This document shows positions 10,985 through 22,108 of a stretch of DNA of 64,000 bases, piece after piece (position 1 is the stretch's first letter; each line of letters begins with the position of its first letter). The stretch spans positions 21,142,254 to 21,206,253 of the forward strand of contig JAKSZT010054396.1 of assembly GCA_026826555.1 (NCBI GenBank). The letters run 5' to 3'. The DNA comes from Tolypeutes matacus (taxonomy: Eukaryota; Chordata; Mammalia; Cingulata; Chlamyphoridae). The notes under the pieces were generated by a model, which was not told where the DNA came from, ran no database searches, and saw only the letters and a program-made list of their open reading frames with translations. The translations under genes and the position numbers were made by a program.

Positions 10985-11715
10985 CAGAGACTTAACTATT
11001 CCATCTGTTAATATGCCATTTGAGCCCTGAATCTCAGCAGTGTTGCAACACCTACCCTCCAGTTCATTGGACTCGCCCAGGACAACTAACAAAAGGATGA
11101 TGATGGACAACGTCCATCCCATAAAACAGAGAGTAGCTGCAACTGCAAGCAAGACAGCTCCATCCATCTGTCTGCTCATGGAATCTAAGCCCCCTCTCAA
11201 TCAAAAACAGAGTGGGCATCACCATCCCCAAATCCTCAAGATTGAGGAATGAACAAACATAAGGGGGGAATGCAACTATGAACTAAAGTAGACTTATGAT
11301 TATTCTAGCACTGGAAGAACTTGTATCATTGATATAAAGGCAGTGGCCACCAGAGGTTCTGAGGGGAAGGAGAGGAAGGAATAGGTGTAACATGGGGTAC
11401 TTTGGGGACATTGGAATTGTCCTGCACAAAATTGCTGTGACAGATACAGGCCATTATACATTTTGTCAAAACCTATAAAATTTTGCAGTGCAAAGTGTAA
11501 AGTATAATGTAAACTATAGACCATGGTTAGTAGCAATGCTTCACTATGTGTTCATCAGTTCTAACAAATGTACCACACTAATGAAAGATGTTGTTAATAG
11601 GGGAAAGTGTGGGAGGGGGAGAGGGTGGGGTATATGGGAATCCCTCTATATTTTCCATTTAACATTTATGTAGTCTAAAGCTTCTTTAAAAATAAAATAA
11701 TTTTAAAAAAAAGAA
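10985..11715 (+). mobile_element. L1-like 3'-end family 'X', copy 1
   Basis: This block aligns with the reverse complement of 13085-13730: shared landmarks are TTCATTGGACTCGCCCAGGA, TGAGGAATGAACAAACATAA, CCATTATACATTTTGTCAAA and a last part ATATGGGAATCCC followed by an A-rich tail (about 11690-11712). The terminal part also matches 59405-59659. The ending resembles mammalian L1 3' UTR ends ('GGTATATGGGAACTCTCTGTAC') and I recall similar tails in other xenarthran L1s, so an L1 3' UTR is the likely source. It lies inside a MIR; an approximate duplication (TTTTAGAAGATTGG versus AAAAGAAGTTTAGG) may flank it. No coding capacity. Confidence 0.65.
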
Positions 11716-12062
11716 GTTTAGGCAACTTATTTAACTTCTCATTAAAAATGAGTTCCTGGGAAGCGGCTGTGGCTCAATCAGTAGGGCTCCCGTTTACCAT
11801 ATGGGAGGCCCCGGGTTCAGTTCCCGGGGCCTCCTGGTGAAGGCAAGCCTGCCCGCACGGCATGGTTAGCTGACCCAGCGAGCACAAGCAGCAAGGGGGG
11901 GATAAATGAATAAATAAATAAAATCTTTAAAAAAAAAAAAAATGAGTTCCTAACTCATAGAGTTATTATGAAAAAATAAATATATGTAAAGCCTTTAGGG
12001 CACTACAAGCAGTACCTGGACAAAAAATAAGTGCTACCTACCTAAGTGTGAATTATTATTAT
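11716..12062 (+). repeat. MIR SINE 3' portion, split by a DAS SINE
   Basis: Forward MIR core and tail: GGCAACTTATTTAACTTCTC, then after the SINE insertion AACTCATAGAGTTATTATG, CCTTTAGGGCACTACAAGCA and GTGCTACC. This continues the MIR begun at 10890. Confidence 0.6.
11758..11937 (+). mobile_element. DAS SINE, short GGGAAGCGGC subtype
   Basis: About 180 bp: head GGGAAGCGGCTGTGGCTCAA, box B GGTTCAGTTCCC, CCTCCTGGTGAAGGCAAGCC, then AAGGGGGGGATAAATGAATA and a pure A tail. Perfect 14-bp target duplication AAAAATGAGTTCCT at 11744-11757 and 11938-11951. Two other copies of the same subtype (41893-42078 and 63152-63336) are very similar, suggesting a recent subfamily. Confidence 0.9.
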
Positions 12063-12349
12063 TCAGATTTGTTTGTTTGTTTTGATGTCTCCCTTCCTTT
12101 CCTTTCCTTTAAAAGAAACTTCAGATTCTGGAGCAGAAGCAGTAGTTAAGCCATGGTCCTGGAGAAGCTCCCAATACCACAGTCACTGCCATTCATTTGG
12201 TCATTTGACGAATCATTACTGAGTGCTGACTAAGTGCTTTCAGAATTTAAGAATATGGAATGCAATGATTTCTTTGACTACTTTTCTGCTAATAAACTCT
12301 TCTTTAAGTAAACTCTTCTAATACTAGCTAAAACTTCTTGAGTGCTCAT

Positions 12350-12545
12350 TGTGGACAAGACTTCACTAAATTCTTTATTCATTTAATTCTATAGCAATTG
12401 TGTGAAGTTATTGTTATTATTATCAATATTCTCATTTTACAGATGGAAAAAAAAAAAGAGAGAGATTAAGTAACTTACCCAGAGCTGGTATTTGAATTCT
12501 GGCTTTCTGACTTTACAGTTCAGATGTTTAACCACTGTACTTGAG
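12350..12545 (-). repeat. MIR SINE
   Basis: Reverse MIR: TCATTTAATTCTATAGCAAT, TCTCATTTTACAGATGG, AAGTAACTTACCCAGAGCTG and a terminal TTTAACCACTGTAC. Contains an A11 expansion in the core. Confidence 0.7.
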
Positions 12546-12980
12546 AGGGTGACACATGAGACCCATGGGAATAGGTTAGGGAAAATTGAAAGAAGTTTTT
12601 ACCTCCCCTTTATTCCTTTCAACATAGGACCATCCACAATTCATAGTTATGGTGGAGATTCAATTATATCACCTTGGGTTAAACCAAGTCCAGAATCTAG
12701 GTAGATATTAGGTGGCTGGTAGAGAAATATGGTAATACAGGAGGAAGAACAGCTGGGTGGGGAGGGGTAGGTATTGCACTCCATTTTGGCTTGAAGTTTA
12801 CATGGGACATGCAGATGGACAGTTTGGGGTACAAGACTGAAGACTGGGAGGGGAAAGGTTTTGGGTTTTATCAGCAGAGGGGTAGTAGAGGTCATGACTG
12901 TAAGTCAATAGAGTGTAGAAAGTAAGAAGACCAAAATAGAATCTCTAGACCCAATGTTTGAGGGGACAGTAAAGGAGGCT
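12546..12980. other. Unique sequence, no gene recognised
   Basis: No family or exon recognised. A purine-rich segment lies at about 12730-12780. Confidence 0.4.
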
Positions 12981-12983
12981 AGG

Positions 12984-12994
12984 AAGAAAGTCAT

Positions 12995-13045
<51 letters not shown>
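12984..13045 (+). repeat. (ATTT)n microsatellite
   Basis: About fifteen uninterrupted units of ATTT/TTTA. It lies just before the T-rich start of the reverse-strand L1-like element and may have grown from its A-rich tail. Confidence 0.9.
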
Positions 13046-13047
<2 letters not shown>

Positions 13048-13084
13048 GTATTTGAACATGGTTGTTTTTTTTTTTGTTTTTTTT

Positions 13085-14600
13085 TTTTTGTTATTTTTTT
13101 TATTTTTAAAGAAGCTTTATATTACATAAATGTTACATCGAAAATATAGGGGATTCCCATATATTCTACCCCATTCTCCTCCCACACATTCCTCCATTAA
13201 CAAAATCCTTCATTAGTATGGTACATTTGTTACAATTGATGAACACATAGTGAAGCATTGTCACTAATATAGATTACACTTTGCACCACACAATTTTATA
13301 GGTTTTGACAAAATGTATAATGGCCTGTATACATCATTACAATATCATTCAGGACAGTTCCGATGTCTCCAAAGTACCTCATGTTACACCTGTTCTTCCC
13401 TCTGCCTCCCCTCAGAACCTCTGGTAACCACTACCTTTATATCAATGTTACAAGTTCTTCCATTGCTAGAATAATCATAAGTCTACTTAAGTCCGTAGTT
13501 GCATTTCCCCCTTATGTTTGTTCATTCCTCAATCTTGAGTATTTTGGTATGGTGATGCCCACTCTGTTTCTGATTGAGAGGGAGCTTAGATTCCATGAGC
13601 AGATGGGTGGAGCTGTCTTGCTTGCAATTGTAGCTACTCTCTGTTTTTTGGGATGAGTGATATTAGTTGTCCTGGGCGAGTCCAATGAACTGGAGAGTAG
13701 GTGTTGCAACTCTTGCTGAGATTAACCAGTGTATGAACAGACCAAAGATTTAAGTCTCTGGGACATATATTTAATGAGTATAGTCCTAATTATAGGTTCA
13801 AATAAAAGGGGTAGAAGAGTCATGTGTAGGGAAATTGTAAATGAGTCTAACTCTGTTACATTGGGGAGCATATATTCCAAAGTAAGGCCCACTGACAGGA
13901 TGCCAAATTCCTGAGATTGTCTGTCCTGCTGTTAGTGTCTAGATGTCTCTAGAGCCCTCATGAGACCTGCTATCTGAGGCACTGTTTACTATGGCAGTCA
14001 CTGGGATCCTGCTCAGATGTACATAAGCGTAACCCTTGGAATGACCTCCCAATTTATGGCTAAATTTCTTAGCCATAAAAACTCATTTGTATTTAATATT
14101 TTCCCCTTTTGGTTAAGGGCTTTTTCTAAATGCATCACCAGTTGGTGCTTGGTAATAATTCCTCAATGCCAGGGAGGCTCATCCCTGGGAGTTATGTCCC
14201 ACCCCAGGGGGAAGATAGCACACATATATGCTGAGTTTGGTTTAGAGAGAGGCCACATTTGAGCAACCAGGAGGCTTTCAGGAGGTAACTCTGAGGCAAA
14301 ATATAATACTAGGCTGTTTTAATTTCTCGAGAAAAGGTTCATAAGCACAACCATCAATACCAAGGGCCTAGCGTAATGTTCTGTCCTCCTTAGCTAGGCA
14401 CTGCCCATGTACTCTGGGGATTCTTGCTGCTCTATTAGAGAATGTAGCAGGAATTGTAGCAGGGGAGAATCACTGGTGCAGGGTGTTGGTGATGGGGGAT
14501 TGTGTGGGGAGGGTTGCACCTGGGCATTCCCCTATGGCATATGAATATATTCAAGTGGTCATGGGGCATTGTCTTGGTGGGTAGAGACCCATACAATAAC
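13085..14600 (-). mobile_element. L1-like 3'-end family 'X', copy 2 (longest)
   Basis: Read on the minus strand, the A-rich 3' end is at 13085-13115 and the last 650 bases align with copy 1 at 10985-11715 with few gaps, indicating one family. The block runs further 5' than copy 1, to at least about 14330 (landmarks GGGACATAACTCCCAGGGAT and CAGGATCCCAGTGACTGCCA on the minus strand) and possibly to about 14600, so copy 1 is 5'-truncated relative to it. The upstream boundary is uncertain. Short open frames on the plus strand are antisense and not genes. I take it for a LINE 3' UTR plus flanking body, not an independent gene. Confidence 0.55.
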
Positions 14601-14814
14601 CAAAGAAGGAGGTATTTAAATGTGTGTGCCCCACCTCTGATCCCAGGCTAAGCTTCTTAGGGCAGGGAAGGACATTTTTTCAAGTTTATCATTTACGGGA
14701 CCTTGCCCTTAGAAAGCTCTCAAAAGTATTCTGGAGTAATTGGTTTATTACTGTGCAGCTAGCCTGACCTTTAAGAAAACCCAGGCTTCATTATTTTTCA
14801 CTTTCATATACTAC

Positions 14815-14887
14815 ATATCAGACCTTATTTAATAAATAACTGCAGCATAATTGGCTCTCCATCTGGCAGAAAATAAAGCTTAGATAC
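14815..14887 (+). mobile_element. Old L1 ORF2 fragment, left part
   Basis: TTGGCTCTCCATCTGGCAGA, AAATAAAGCTTAGATAC encodes a decayed 'LSIWQKIKLRY'-like stretch of L1 ORF2. It stops at the MaLR insertion and resumes at 17632. Confidence 0.55.
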
Positions 14888-15803
14888 TGTTTTAGTTTCC
14901 CAGGTGCTAAAACAAATTCTGTTGTTGGCTTAATGACAGGATTTATTGGCTTATGGTTTTGAGGATAGGAGAAGTCCAAAACTGAGCTGTCAGCAAGGCA
15001 ATGCTTTTCCCCCAAGGATGGTGGCACTTTGGGCTGTCAGCAGGCAATCCTTGGTCCTTGACTTTTCTGTCACACGTGTTAGGTAAAATAAAATGGTTGC
15101 CTGCATTAGGCATTGCCAGAAAAAGATCCCTTTCCAAAAGGCTCTTCCAGAAGATGAAAACATCTTTGCAGGGGGTTTCTGAGAAAATGGAACACACCCT
15201 ACAGGGATGCTGTTAAGCAACATCTGGTGATAAAATTAATTTCAGCTCAGTAGAGAGAGCTTATTAGAATGGACAAGCATACCATACTAATCAGTGTATA
15301 TCCACTTTCCACATTGTAAGACTGTTCCCCTCCCTCTCCCTGTAAAGTGGAAACTTAACATCAGCCAATCAGAAGTTTTCCTCACTTGCTTCCACATTTG
15401 CCCTATGTGAGCTTCCTCTTTCTACCCCTTTGGAGGAACTTCCTTATACTTTCTGATTGGAATACTGCCCAGTTCATGAATCATTCATTAAAGTGTGAGA
15501 TCCTAAATTGCATGAAAAGTTTTTCTTTCATACCATGGCAGTACACATGGCAGTGTCTTCTTTCTTTTCTGGGTTCTTTTGACTTCCAGCTTCTTGAGTT
15601 TCCCATGGCTTCTCTCTTGACCAATTTCCTTTGCTTATAAGGTCTTCAGATATATTGGATAAAGGCCCACCCTCATTCAGTTTGGCCACACCTTAACTAA
15701 TAACATCTTCAAAGGTCCTACTTACAAATAGATTCAAACCCACAGGATGAGGCTTTGGGACCTGAACATGCCTTTTTGAGGGGATGTGATTCAATCCTCA
15801 ACA
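14888..15803 (-). repeat. 3' LTR of the MaLR-like provirus, carrying an insertion
   Basis: Homologous to the LTR at 17200-17631 at both ends, but 916 bp long instead of 432. The extra about 470 bp sits between TTTTCTGTCACAC (about 15075) and ACACATGGCAG (about 15542). Confidence 0.75.
15076..15542. mobile_element. Unidentified insertion in the MaLR 3' LTR, possibly a solo LTR
   Basis: This segment is absent from the partner LTR. On the plus strand it begins TGTTAGG and ends CATGGCA after an ATTAAA signal at about 15487, a TG...CA-like form, and an ACAC duplication may flank it. That would suit a short-duplication LTR, but the ends are not certain and the family was not recognised. Confidence 0.4.
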
Positions 15804-17199
15804 GTCTACCACTGGACCCCAAAAAGACATGTTCTTCTCACATCCAAAATACATTCATTCCATCACAACATCCCAAAAAATGTCATTTCAGTAACAATGC
15901 TACGCACAAAGTCTCATCAAAATCAGCCATGGGTGTGGTCTATCATTGGGCAAAATTCCTCAGTCTGATAGAAATGTAGAAAACAAGTTGCCTGCTTCTA
16001 ATATACAATGGAGGGACAGGCATAGGTTGAAAATTCCCGTTCCAGAAGGGAAAAATTGGAAGGAAAATAGGGGTCACAAGCCCAAACAAGCCTTAAAGGC
16101 AGCAGGTCAAACTCCGTTAGATTTCAACGTCCAAGAGTCATCTATGGCTTGATTCTTTGTCCCCTGGGCTTGCTGGAGCAGCAGGACCACCCCTTTAAAC
16201 TGCTAGTGCAGCAGCCACACTCTCCCTGAACACTGGAGCACAGGCCCCACCATCTCTGAGCATTGGGCTGACAGCACTTTTCCTGAACAAGGAGGTGCTC
16301 TGTCCTCACAGTCCAAGCACAGGAGTAGATGGCCTGTCCCTTCCACACGCAGGGGCAGACCCACCCTTTCCACACATGCAAGTGGACCTGCTCTCTTGGC
16401 CAGAGATCTCTTCAGTCCAGACCTTTGCTTCCATAATTCTGTCCCTGAAATCATTCTTCCTTCAATTTGTCCCTCTCTATACCTTTCAGTCCAGGCTGGC
16501 AGTGATTCTGCACATTTAAATTTTGCAAAAAACCTTGTCACCTTCGCATGCAGTTCAATAACTGCATCTCCAACCCTGACTTCCATAGAAATGGCTGACT
16601 AAATCCACGTTCAGCCACACCTTTTTTAGCAAAGTGTTGTTTTCAGTTAAAACTCTCGTGGAGCCCTGTCCTCTGGGGACTCACCTCCTGGAAGCCTAGG
16701 GAGGTCCCTGTACAGCTACTTCTGGCCTTAATCTCAGAGCATACTATCTGGATAGGTTCAGAATTTTCCAAATCATCAATTGCTGGTTTCTTTGTGCTTA
16801 ACAATTCAATCCTCAGTTTATCTCTTTCACTATAAGCTGCAAGGAGAAGTCAGGCTGCACCTTCTACATCTAGCTTGGAAATCATCTCAGCTAAGTACCC
16901 AAGTTCATTACTTTCAAGTTCTGCCTTCCATCCAACATCAGAACACGACTTTGCCAAGTACTCTGCCACTTTATAAGTATCACCTTTCTTACAATTTCCA
17001 ATAACACATTCTTCATTTCCTTCTAAAGCCTTGTTGAAAATATGTTTATTTTCTATCAACAGTCTCTTCAAAGCAATACAGGCTTTTTATATCAAGCACT
17101 TCACAATTCTTCCAGCCTCTACCCATTACCCAATTCCAAAGCCATTTCCACATTTTTGGTACTAATCATAGCAGCGCTCCACTTTCTAGTACCAAGCGC
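15804..17199 (-). pseudogene. MaLR interior, degraded
   Basis: The interior is 1.4 kb, without pol-like motifs. The longest minus-strand frame is about 73 codons at 16850-17071, ending in a Leu/Glu-rich stretch (ELGYLAEMISKLDVEG) and could be a gag-like relic, but I cannot confirm that. No polypurine tract was evident next to the 3' LTR. Confidence 0.5.
17177..17194 (-). promoter_or_regulatory. Primer-binding site (tRNA-Leu-like) of the MaLR provirus
   Basis: On the minus strand, five bases after the 5' LTR, TGGTACTAGAAAGTGG resembles the complement of a leucine tRNA 3' end (TGGTACCAGGAGTGG). ERVL-related elements are known to use leucine tRNA, which supports the assignment. Confidence 0.6.
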
Positions 17200-17631
17200 T
17201 GTTTCAGTTTCCCAGATGCTAAAATAAATACCATATAATGGGTCAGCTTAACAACAAGAATTAATTGGCTCACAGTTTCAGAGGCTAAAAGGCTTGCTTC
17301 TTCCTAGTGTTGTTATCTTCTGGCTGGTCAGCAATCTTTGGTATTCCTTGGCTTTTCTGATACATCTCAATAAACATGGCAGCATCTTCTCATTTCTCTT
17401 CTGGATTCCATTGACTGTCAGCTTTTGGATTTTTCCATGGCTTCTCTCCATGTCCAATTTCCTTTGCTTATAAGGTTTTCAGACATATTGGATTAAAGCC
17501 TATCTTCAGTCAGTTTGGGAACAAATTAACTAATAATATCTTCAAAATCTTATTTACATATGTGTTCATACCCAGGACCAGGGTTTGGGTCCTAAACATA
17601 CCTTTTGGGGGGACACGATTCTTCCCCAACA
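17200..17631 (-). repeat. 5' LTR of the MaLR-like provirus
   Basis: 432 bp, minus strand start TGTTGGGG at 17631 and end GAAACTGAAACA at 17200. Intact relative to its partner, with recognisable MLT1/MST-like landmarks such as CCTTATAAGCAAAGGAAATT. Confidence 0.8.
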
Positions 17632-17925
17632 GATACATTTCTCATGCCATACACAAAATCAATTTCAAATGGAATAAAATATCATTTCAATATAAAAATA
17701 TTAGGAAAAATGGAGGCAAATATTTGTATTCCTTCAGGGTAGAGGCAATCTTCTAAAGCAAGATGAGAAACACAGGTGCTATAAACAAAACAACAAAAAC
17801 AAACAGAGATTTTTCAGTATAAAAACTAAACATTTCAATATGGCAAAAGCACCACAGAGTCAAATGACAAACATTAATCCAGGAGAAAATATTTACTCAA
17901 TATACATAACAAAGTGTTTCTTCTC
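17632..17925 (+). mobile_element. Old L1 ORF2 fragment, right part
   Basis: Directly after the GATAC duplication the sequence encodes a decayed 'HAIHKINFKW' stretch, matching L1 ORF2 '[10 protein letters not shown]'. It continues the fragment at 14815-14887, so the MaLR inserted into an existing L1. Confidence 0.6.
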
Positions 17926-18224
17926 TATGATAATTAGAGGTTACCATGCCCCACTGGAACTTGCAGGGATATGTCTTGTGACCTGCCCATGGTGTTTTAG
18001 ATGGGTACAGAAATTTTGGGGACAACAATCTCATATATTAGTGGATATTTAAGATGAACAGAATAAGTCAATTCTATTTTAATTAATTAATTATTAAGTA
18101 CTTGAATAAGTTAATTCTCTTTTAATCCCTTGAGTAGCAACTGGGATTTGCAGAGTGCTTTCACATACATGATGCCTTTAGCTTTACCTGCAGGTCCTGC
18201 ACTCCCATCTCTGACTATATCTTT

Positions 18225-18520
18225 ACATTCTTCCTAATTCTGCCCCTCACTCACTAGCTGCCTTGCTGTTCCTCAAACATTCCAGCACCTCCTGCCTCAG
18301 GGCCTTTGCACATGCAGTTTCCTTTCTTTGGAGAATACTCTTGCCCCCACAGCCCCTCATGCTTGATCCTTCATTTCATTCAGGCCTCTTCTCAGTTGTC
18401 CCCTCCTCAGCCTGGACTTCACCAACAATAAGGGCAGGGACTCAGTTTTACTTCTGCTATGTTCTCAGTGCCCAGAACAGCACCCTGCCCATGATAGGAG
18501 GTTAAATAAAAAGCTATTGA
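18225..18520 (+). repeat. L2 LINE 3' end
   Basis: Forward L2 3' sequence: CAGGGCCTTTGCACATGCAG, AGGGCAGGGACTCAGTTTTA and GTGCCCAGAACAGCACCCTG match the L2 3' end. Non-coding. Confidence 0.7.
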
Positions 18521-19880
18521 ATCAATTAATTACTTAATTTTTTGATCTTCACAATGAAAAGAGCTGTTTGTCCAGGATATTTACATTTCTCAATTTGAAT
18601 GCAATACAAACCCAATTGCATTTTCTTATGTCCCTCCGGCTCAACACACCTGCATTCCTGAAGCATTTGAATGCTCATCTTCTCCAAATGCTAGTGTGAA
18701 TTATTCCCGCTACAAGAGATTCCTGTCTAAACAACCCTTGTGAAGTGAACACCTGCAACAAATACTACTGCAATTTGACTCATTCATCTTCTCTCTGGTT
18801 GACGACAAAGGGCAGTCAGGACAGAAACTCTTTAGCAATTTTAGCAATTTGAAAACAATTAGCACTTCTCAGCATTCCTATCCTGTGAGGGTTCCAGGTT
18901 AAAAAGACACCGTTTCGTTGCAGTTTCCTGCAGTAATTTCCACCAAAACATGAAGCTGCTCTGCCACCATCCTTGTACCCATCTATTGACACAAAGTGAG
19001 CAGGTCTCAAGATGAATTGCTGGAGATTCCAGCAGGGTACAACGACCTCCAACTGTTTTACATCAGGTTTGCACTCAATGGGCCAGAGCTTCATGGAGAA
19101 GGATAAATGCTATTCCCGTAATCCAGTCGAATAGGGGAAGTGGGTAGATAAAATACACAAAATTGATAATTTTTTTTTAAAATCCCTGTAGTAGAGAAGT
19201 TTACAATATAATAGGAGAATAAGGTCATGAAACCAGGTAGTCAGAATGAAAATTGGTGCTATTAGAAGTCCAAACAATGTGGAAAGAACATTCAGGGAAG
19301 AAGGAGAGAAAGAGAGGTTTTATTTGTTTATTGTGTTTAAGGTTGAGGATGTTTGAGTTGAATTATGGTGGAACTAGGAGGATGGGGAGGAATTTAAGAC
19401 AGGGTAGAGAAAGGATGATTATTGGTGAAGGGTATGACAGCAAGTGCTTAGATGGACAGAACAGTCTTGGGCAAGAGAAGGGATACTTTCTCTTTTGAGA
19501 CATGGTGGCAGCTGAAGAGAATGCCTGATGACATGCTGAGGTTTTATGAGGGGCAGTAATTGAAGAAGTTTATGTCACAATCTTCTCAGAGAAATGGAAT
19601 CCTAGGTCATTGAGGAAAAATGTGGCACAAGGAAGATGCAAATGACAATAATTCCAAACTGCTGGGAAGAATGAAAAGGAGAGTAACTAGGGGTAAATAA
19701 AAGAATCATCAAGCAGTATTTAAGGTCCAGCTAAAGCTGATCACAACTTTGTAAAATATTCAAAGAATGTGATTCTAAGATTTGATATGATTTGAATTTT
19801 ATTTTATTTTTGCCAGCCCTATTTAGAAAGCTTAGGTTCACATGTACAAGAAATCTGCACCTGTGTTTACCTGAAGCTAG
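18521..19880. other. Unique sequence; candidate conserved block at 18790-19110
   Basis: No repeat recognised. The segment 18790-19110 is open for 92 codons on the minus strand and has mixed, non-repetitive composition. I cannot tell whether it is an exon remnant, a conserved non-coding element or chance. Confidence 0.35.
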
Positions 19881-21130
19881 AGCTTAATTAGGGTCCAGAA
19901 GAGAAAATCAGGGGTGAGAAGAAATAAGGAAGTTTATGAGAACAGAGAAAAGGTTGAACATAGGTCCCGGCTGGATAGAGAAACATATGAAGACATAGGG
20001 GACTGAAACTTTGGGAGAATAGGGAGGGGTTGAGGAACCAGTGGTTGAGATGCTATTGTACAGCAGGTTTAGGAGGAAGGAGGATATGGAGAAGGTCATT
20101 GCTGGAGGAAGGAACTTCGGGATTTGCAATTTTAGGTTCTGCCAGGAAACCTGTCCAAGTAGGCTGCTGATGTGGAGAGGAGGCCAAGACACAGTGAGGC
20201 CAGATGCTGGATGAGTCACTCATCTGGACACTGGGGATATCTGGGATGGGGAGCCTGAGATCCAGGGGCCAAGATGCTTAAGGAATCTGTAGGTGGTGCT
20301 AATATATACAAACAGCAGGCAATAGTGCTGGCTGGTGGTGGCTTAAAAGAAGGTGGTAATCATGTCTGAAAGAAGAAATGGGGAATGAAGGCACAGTGCC
20401 ATCTTCCTGACCCTAACGTGCAGGGACAGATGTCAAAAAAAAAGGGCTGCACACACAGATGAGTGTGAAGACAATACCAAAGGCTTCCGGGAGCAAGGGC
20501 TGAGAGGGTCAGGCTGGGGAGGAGCAAGTCCTCTGTAGAGAAGGCCTTGTCCTGAACACCTCCCGGCTCACAGCACCCCTAGCCCCACCAGAGCAGCCCT
20601 AAGCTGTCTCACTGCAACATCTGGTGCGTCACAGGGCTTCTCCCTCAAACTTTTCCTCAGTTAGCAGGTTTTAGTGGTGGCTTCATACTCTTTGCCCAAC
20701 GTGCTTACAGCATCTATTTTCTGGGACAAAGTAATAGACTTGAACTCCTCAGGAGTCAGTACTTTCAACTAATTACTTCTGCCTAATAAGGATGGAGCTT
20801 GCCTCTAAATAATAATTGGAAATGTTTGGGCAGTTGCTGCATAACCAACAGTCATTCTGTGGAGCAACAGTCCTTTGTAAATGAACCATGAACAAGGAAC
20901 TGCTGGTGGTGAAAAATCTAGGCGGAAAAGAATTTTAAATCCCAGCTGTCCTCAAGCACTTCTTTCACTATTCTTCCTTTTGCTTCCCCCTTCTCTCTTC
21001 TCCCTCCTCCCCAACCCCGCATTTCTCTCTGTGCTCCCATAACTAAAAGCTGGGGTCAGTTGTAGTTAAGGTGCTAACAGGCTGCAATGAGGCCATTTTG
21101 GGTAGTGTTTGCACAAACCACAGTTTTGGT
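19881..21130. other. Unique sequence; homeodomain-type motifs near 20760-20830
   Basis: Includes a GA-rich part (19900-20250), and a segment 20690-20960 with CAACTAATTACTTC and TAAATAATAATTGG, which resembles homeobox-binding clusters in conserved mammalian elements. No gene recognised. Confidence 0.35.
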
Positions 21131-21134
21131 CTCA

Positions 21135-21350
21135 GATATAATTGTGCTTTGGTCCCAGCTCCACCAACTTCCCAGCTCCTGAGCAAATTGCATCATTTCT
21201 ATAAGCTTCAGTATCTGCATCTCTAAAATGGGAATGATAATATTTACATCACATAGGGGTTTTGTGACAATTTAGGTGAAGTGCCGTTCTAGAACTTGGA
21301 AGATGCTAAGTGTTCAGTAGATGCTAGGTATTATTGACACTAGCAATATT
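21135..21350 (+). repeat. MIR SINE
   Basis: Forward MIR: CCTGAGCAAATTGCATCATT, CATCTCTAAAATGGGAATGA, TAATATTTACATCACATAGG, ATGCTAAGTGTTCAGTAGAT. Near the full core and tail are present. Confidence 0.65.
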
Positions 21351-21425
21351 AATAGCAACACATTGTTAATATTAATATATTATACATTATATATTAATGA
21401 ATATTAATATATTATACATATGTAC
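21351..21425. repeat. AT-rich low-complexity block
   Basis: Alternating TTAATATTAATATATTATAC units with internal dyad symmetry; could form a cruciform or be a decayed microsatellite. Confidence 0.7.
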
Positions 21426-22072
21426 CTATACATACCTAGCTCCTTAAGGAATGCTTTAAGAATGAATGAATGCTCGGGTACTTCTTCCAGGATGCATTAC
21501 TCTATAGACATTAATGACATTGAGAAATTTGGTTTCCTCCTTCTCACATATGAACATTTAAAGGTAGTTTCTCTACAGACGCTGCATTTTCCCATTGGAT
21601 GGAAGAATCAAATAGGTAACCCCTACTTGTCCTTACAACTAAGATTTATGAAGTTTACCACCATTGCCTGCTGCCTGGCTTTCATTACCTGAGCACCAGC
21701 CACCATGCAGTTCACCCTCCACGTTGCCTGGGCATCAGGGCTCCTTTCTGAAATGCCAGTGGTCTCAGGTATTTCTCTCCTTGGGTTTTGACTTATTCTC
21801 TCACCCCTCCAGCTTCTTGCCACGTCTCCTTTTCCGTTTTTCACCAGACTTTTCCATTGTGTTTTCTTCCTCCACTATATCCGTTTCTCCACCTTCATTC
21901 CGTCTGGACTTCTGAAATCTGATGCCTAGGTCCACCAATTTATTGAAAGAGCTCCTTTTAAGGGTAGCCATGATAAACCCATTGCTCTCCCGGGGGCTGG
22001 ACTCCCTTACTGCTCATTCCTTCTAGGATCTCTTGCTGCTAGACTACAGCCATCATCGACCTGGATCTTGTA

Positions 22073-22108
22073 TTCGGGCGCTCAACTGCTTTAGCCACAT
22101 CCGCTCCT
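22073..22108 (-). mobile_element. DAS SINE head fragment
   Basis: Only the first about 36 bases of a DAS head are present on the minus strand: GGAGCGGATGTGGCTAAAGC with box A. It breaks off at CGCCCGAATAC with no box B, tail or target duplication seen. It may be a deletion remnant. Confidence 0.55.

Larger units (their letters stand above)
14888..17631 (-). mobile_element. Full-length ERVL-MaLR-like endogenous retrovirus
   Basis: Two related LTRs in direct orientation on the minus strand, 17200-17631 (5' LTR) and 14888-15803 (3' LTR), bracket a 1.4-kb interior. The outer 5-bp target duplication GATAC is perfect at 14883-14887 and 17632-17636. LTR start TGTT..GGA.TGAATC..TCCCC resembles MLT1/MST MaLR LTRs, including GATGTTATTAGTTAAGGTGT and CCTTATAAGCAAAGGAAATT on the minus strand. 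A leucine-tRNA-like primer-binding site follows the 5' LTR. The interior has only short broken frames and is far smaller than an autonomous provirus, as is usual for MaLRs. It landed in an older L1. Ancient and inert by appearance. Confidence 0.85.

Noticed and set aside
11040..11200. Membrane-protein-like frame on the minus strand, also seen on the plus strand near 13595-13660
   Set aside because: Appears in both copies because they are the same repeat; it is antisense to the L1-like 3' element and broken.
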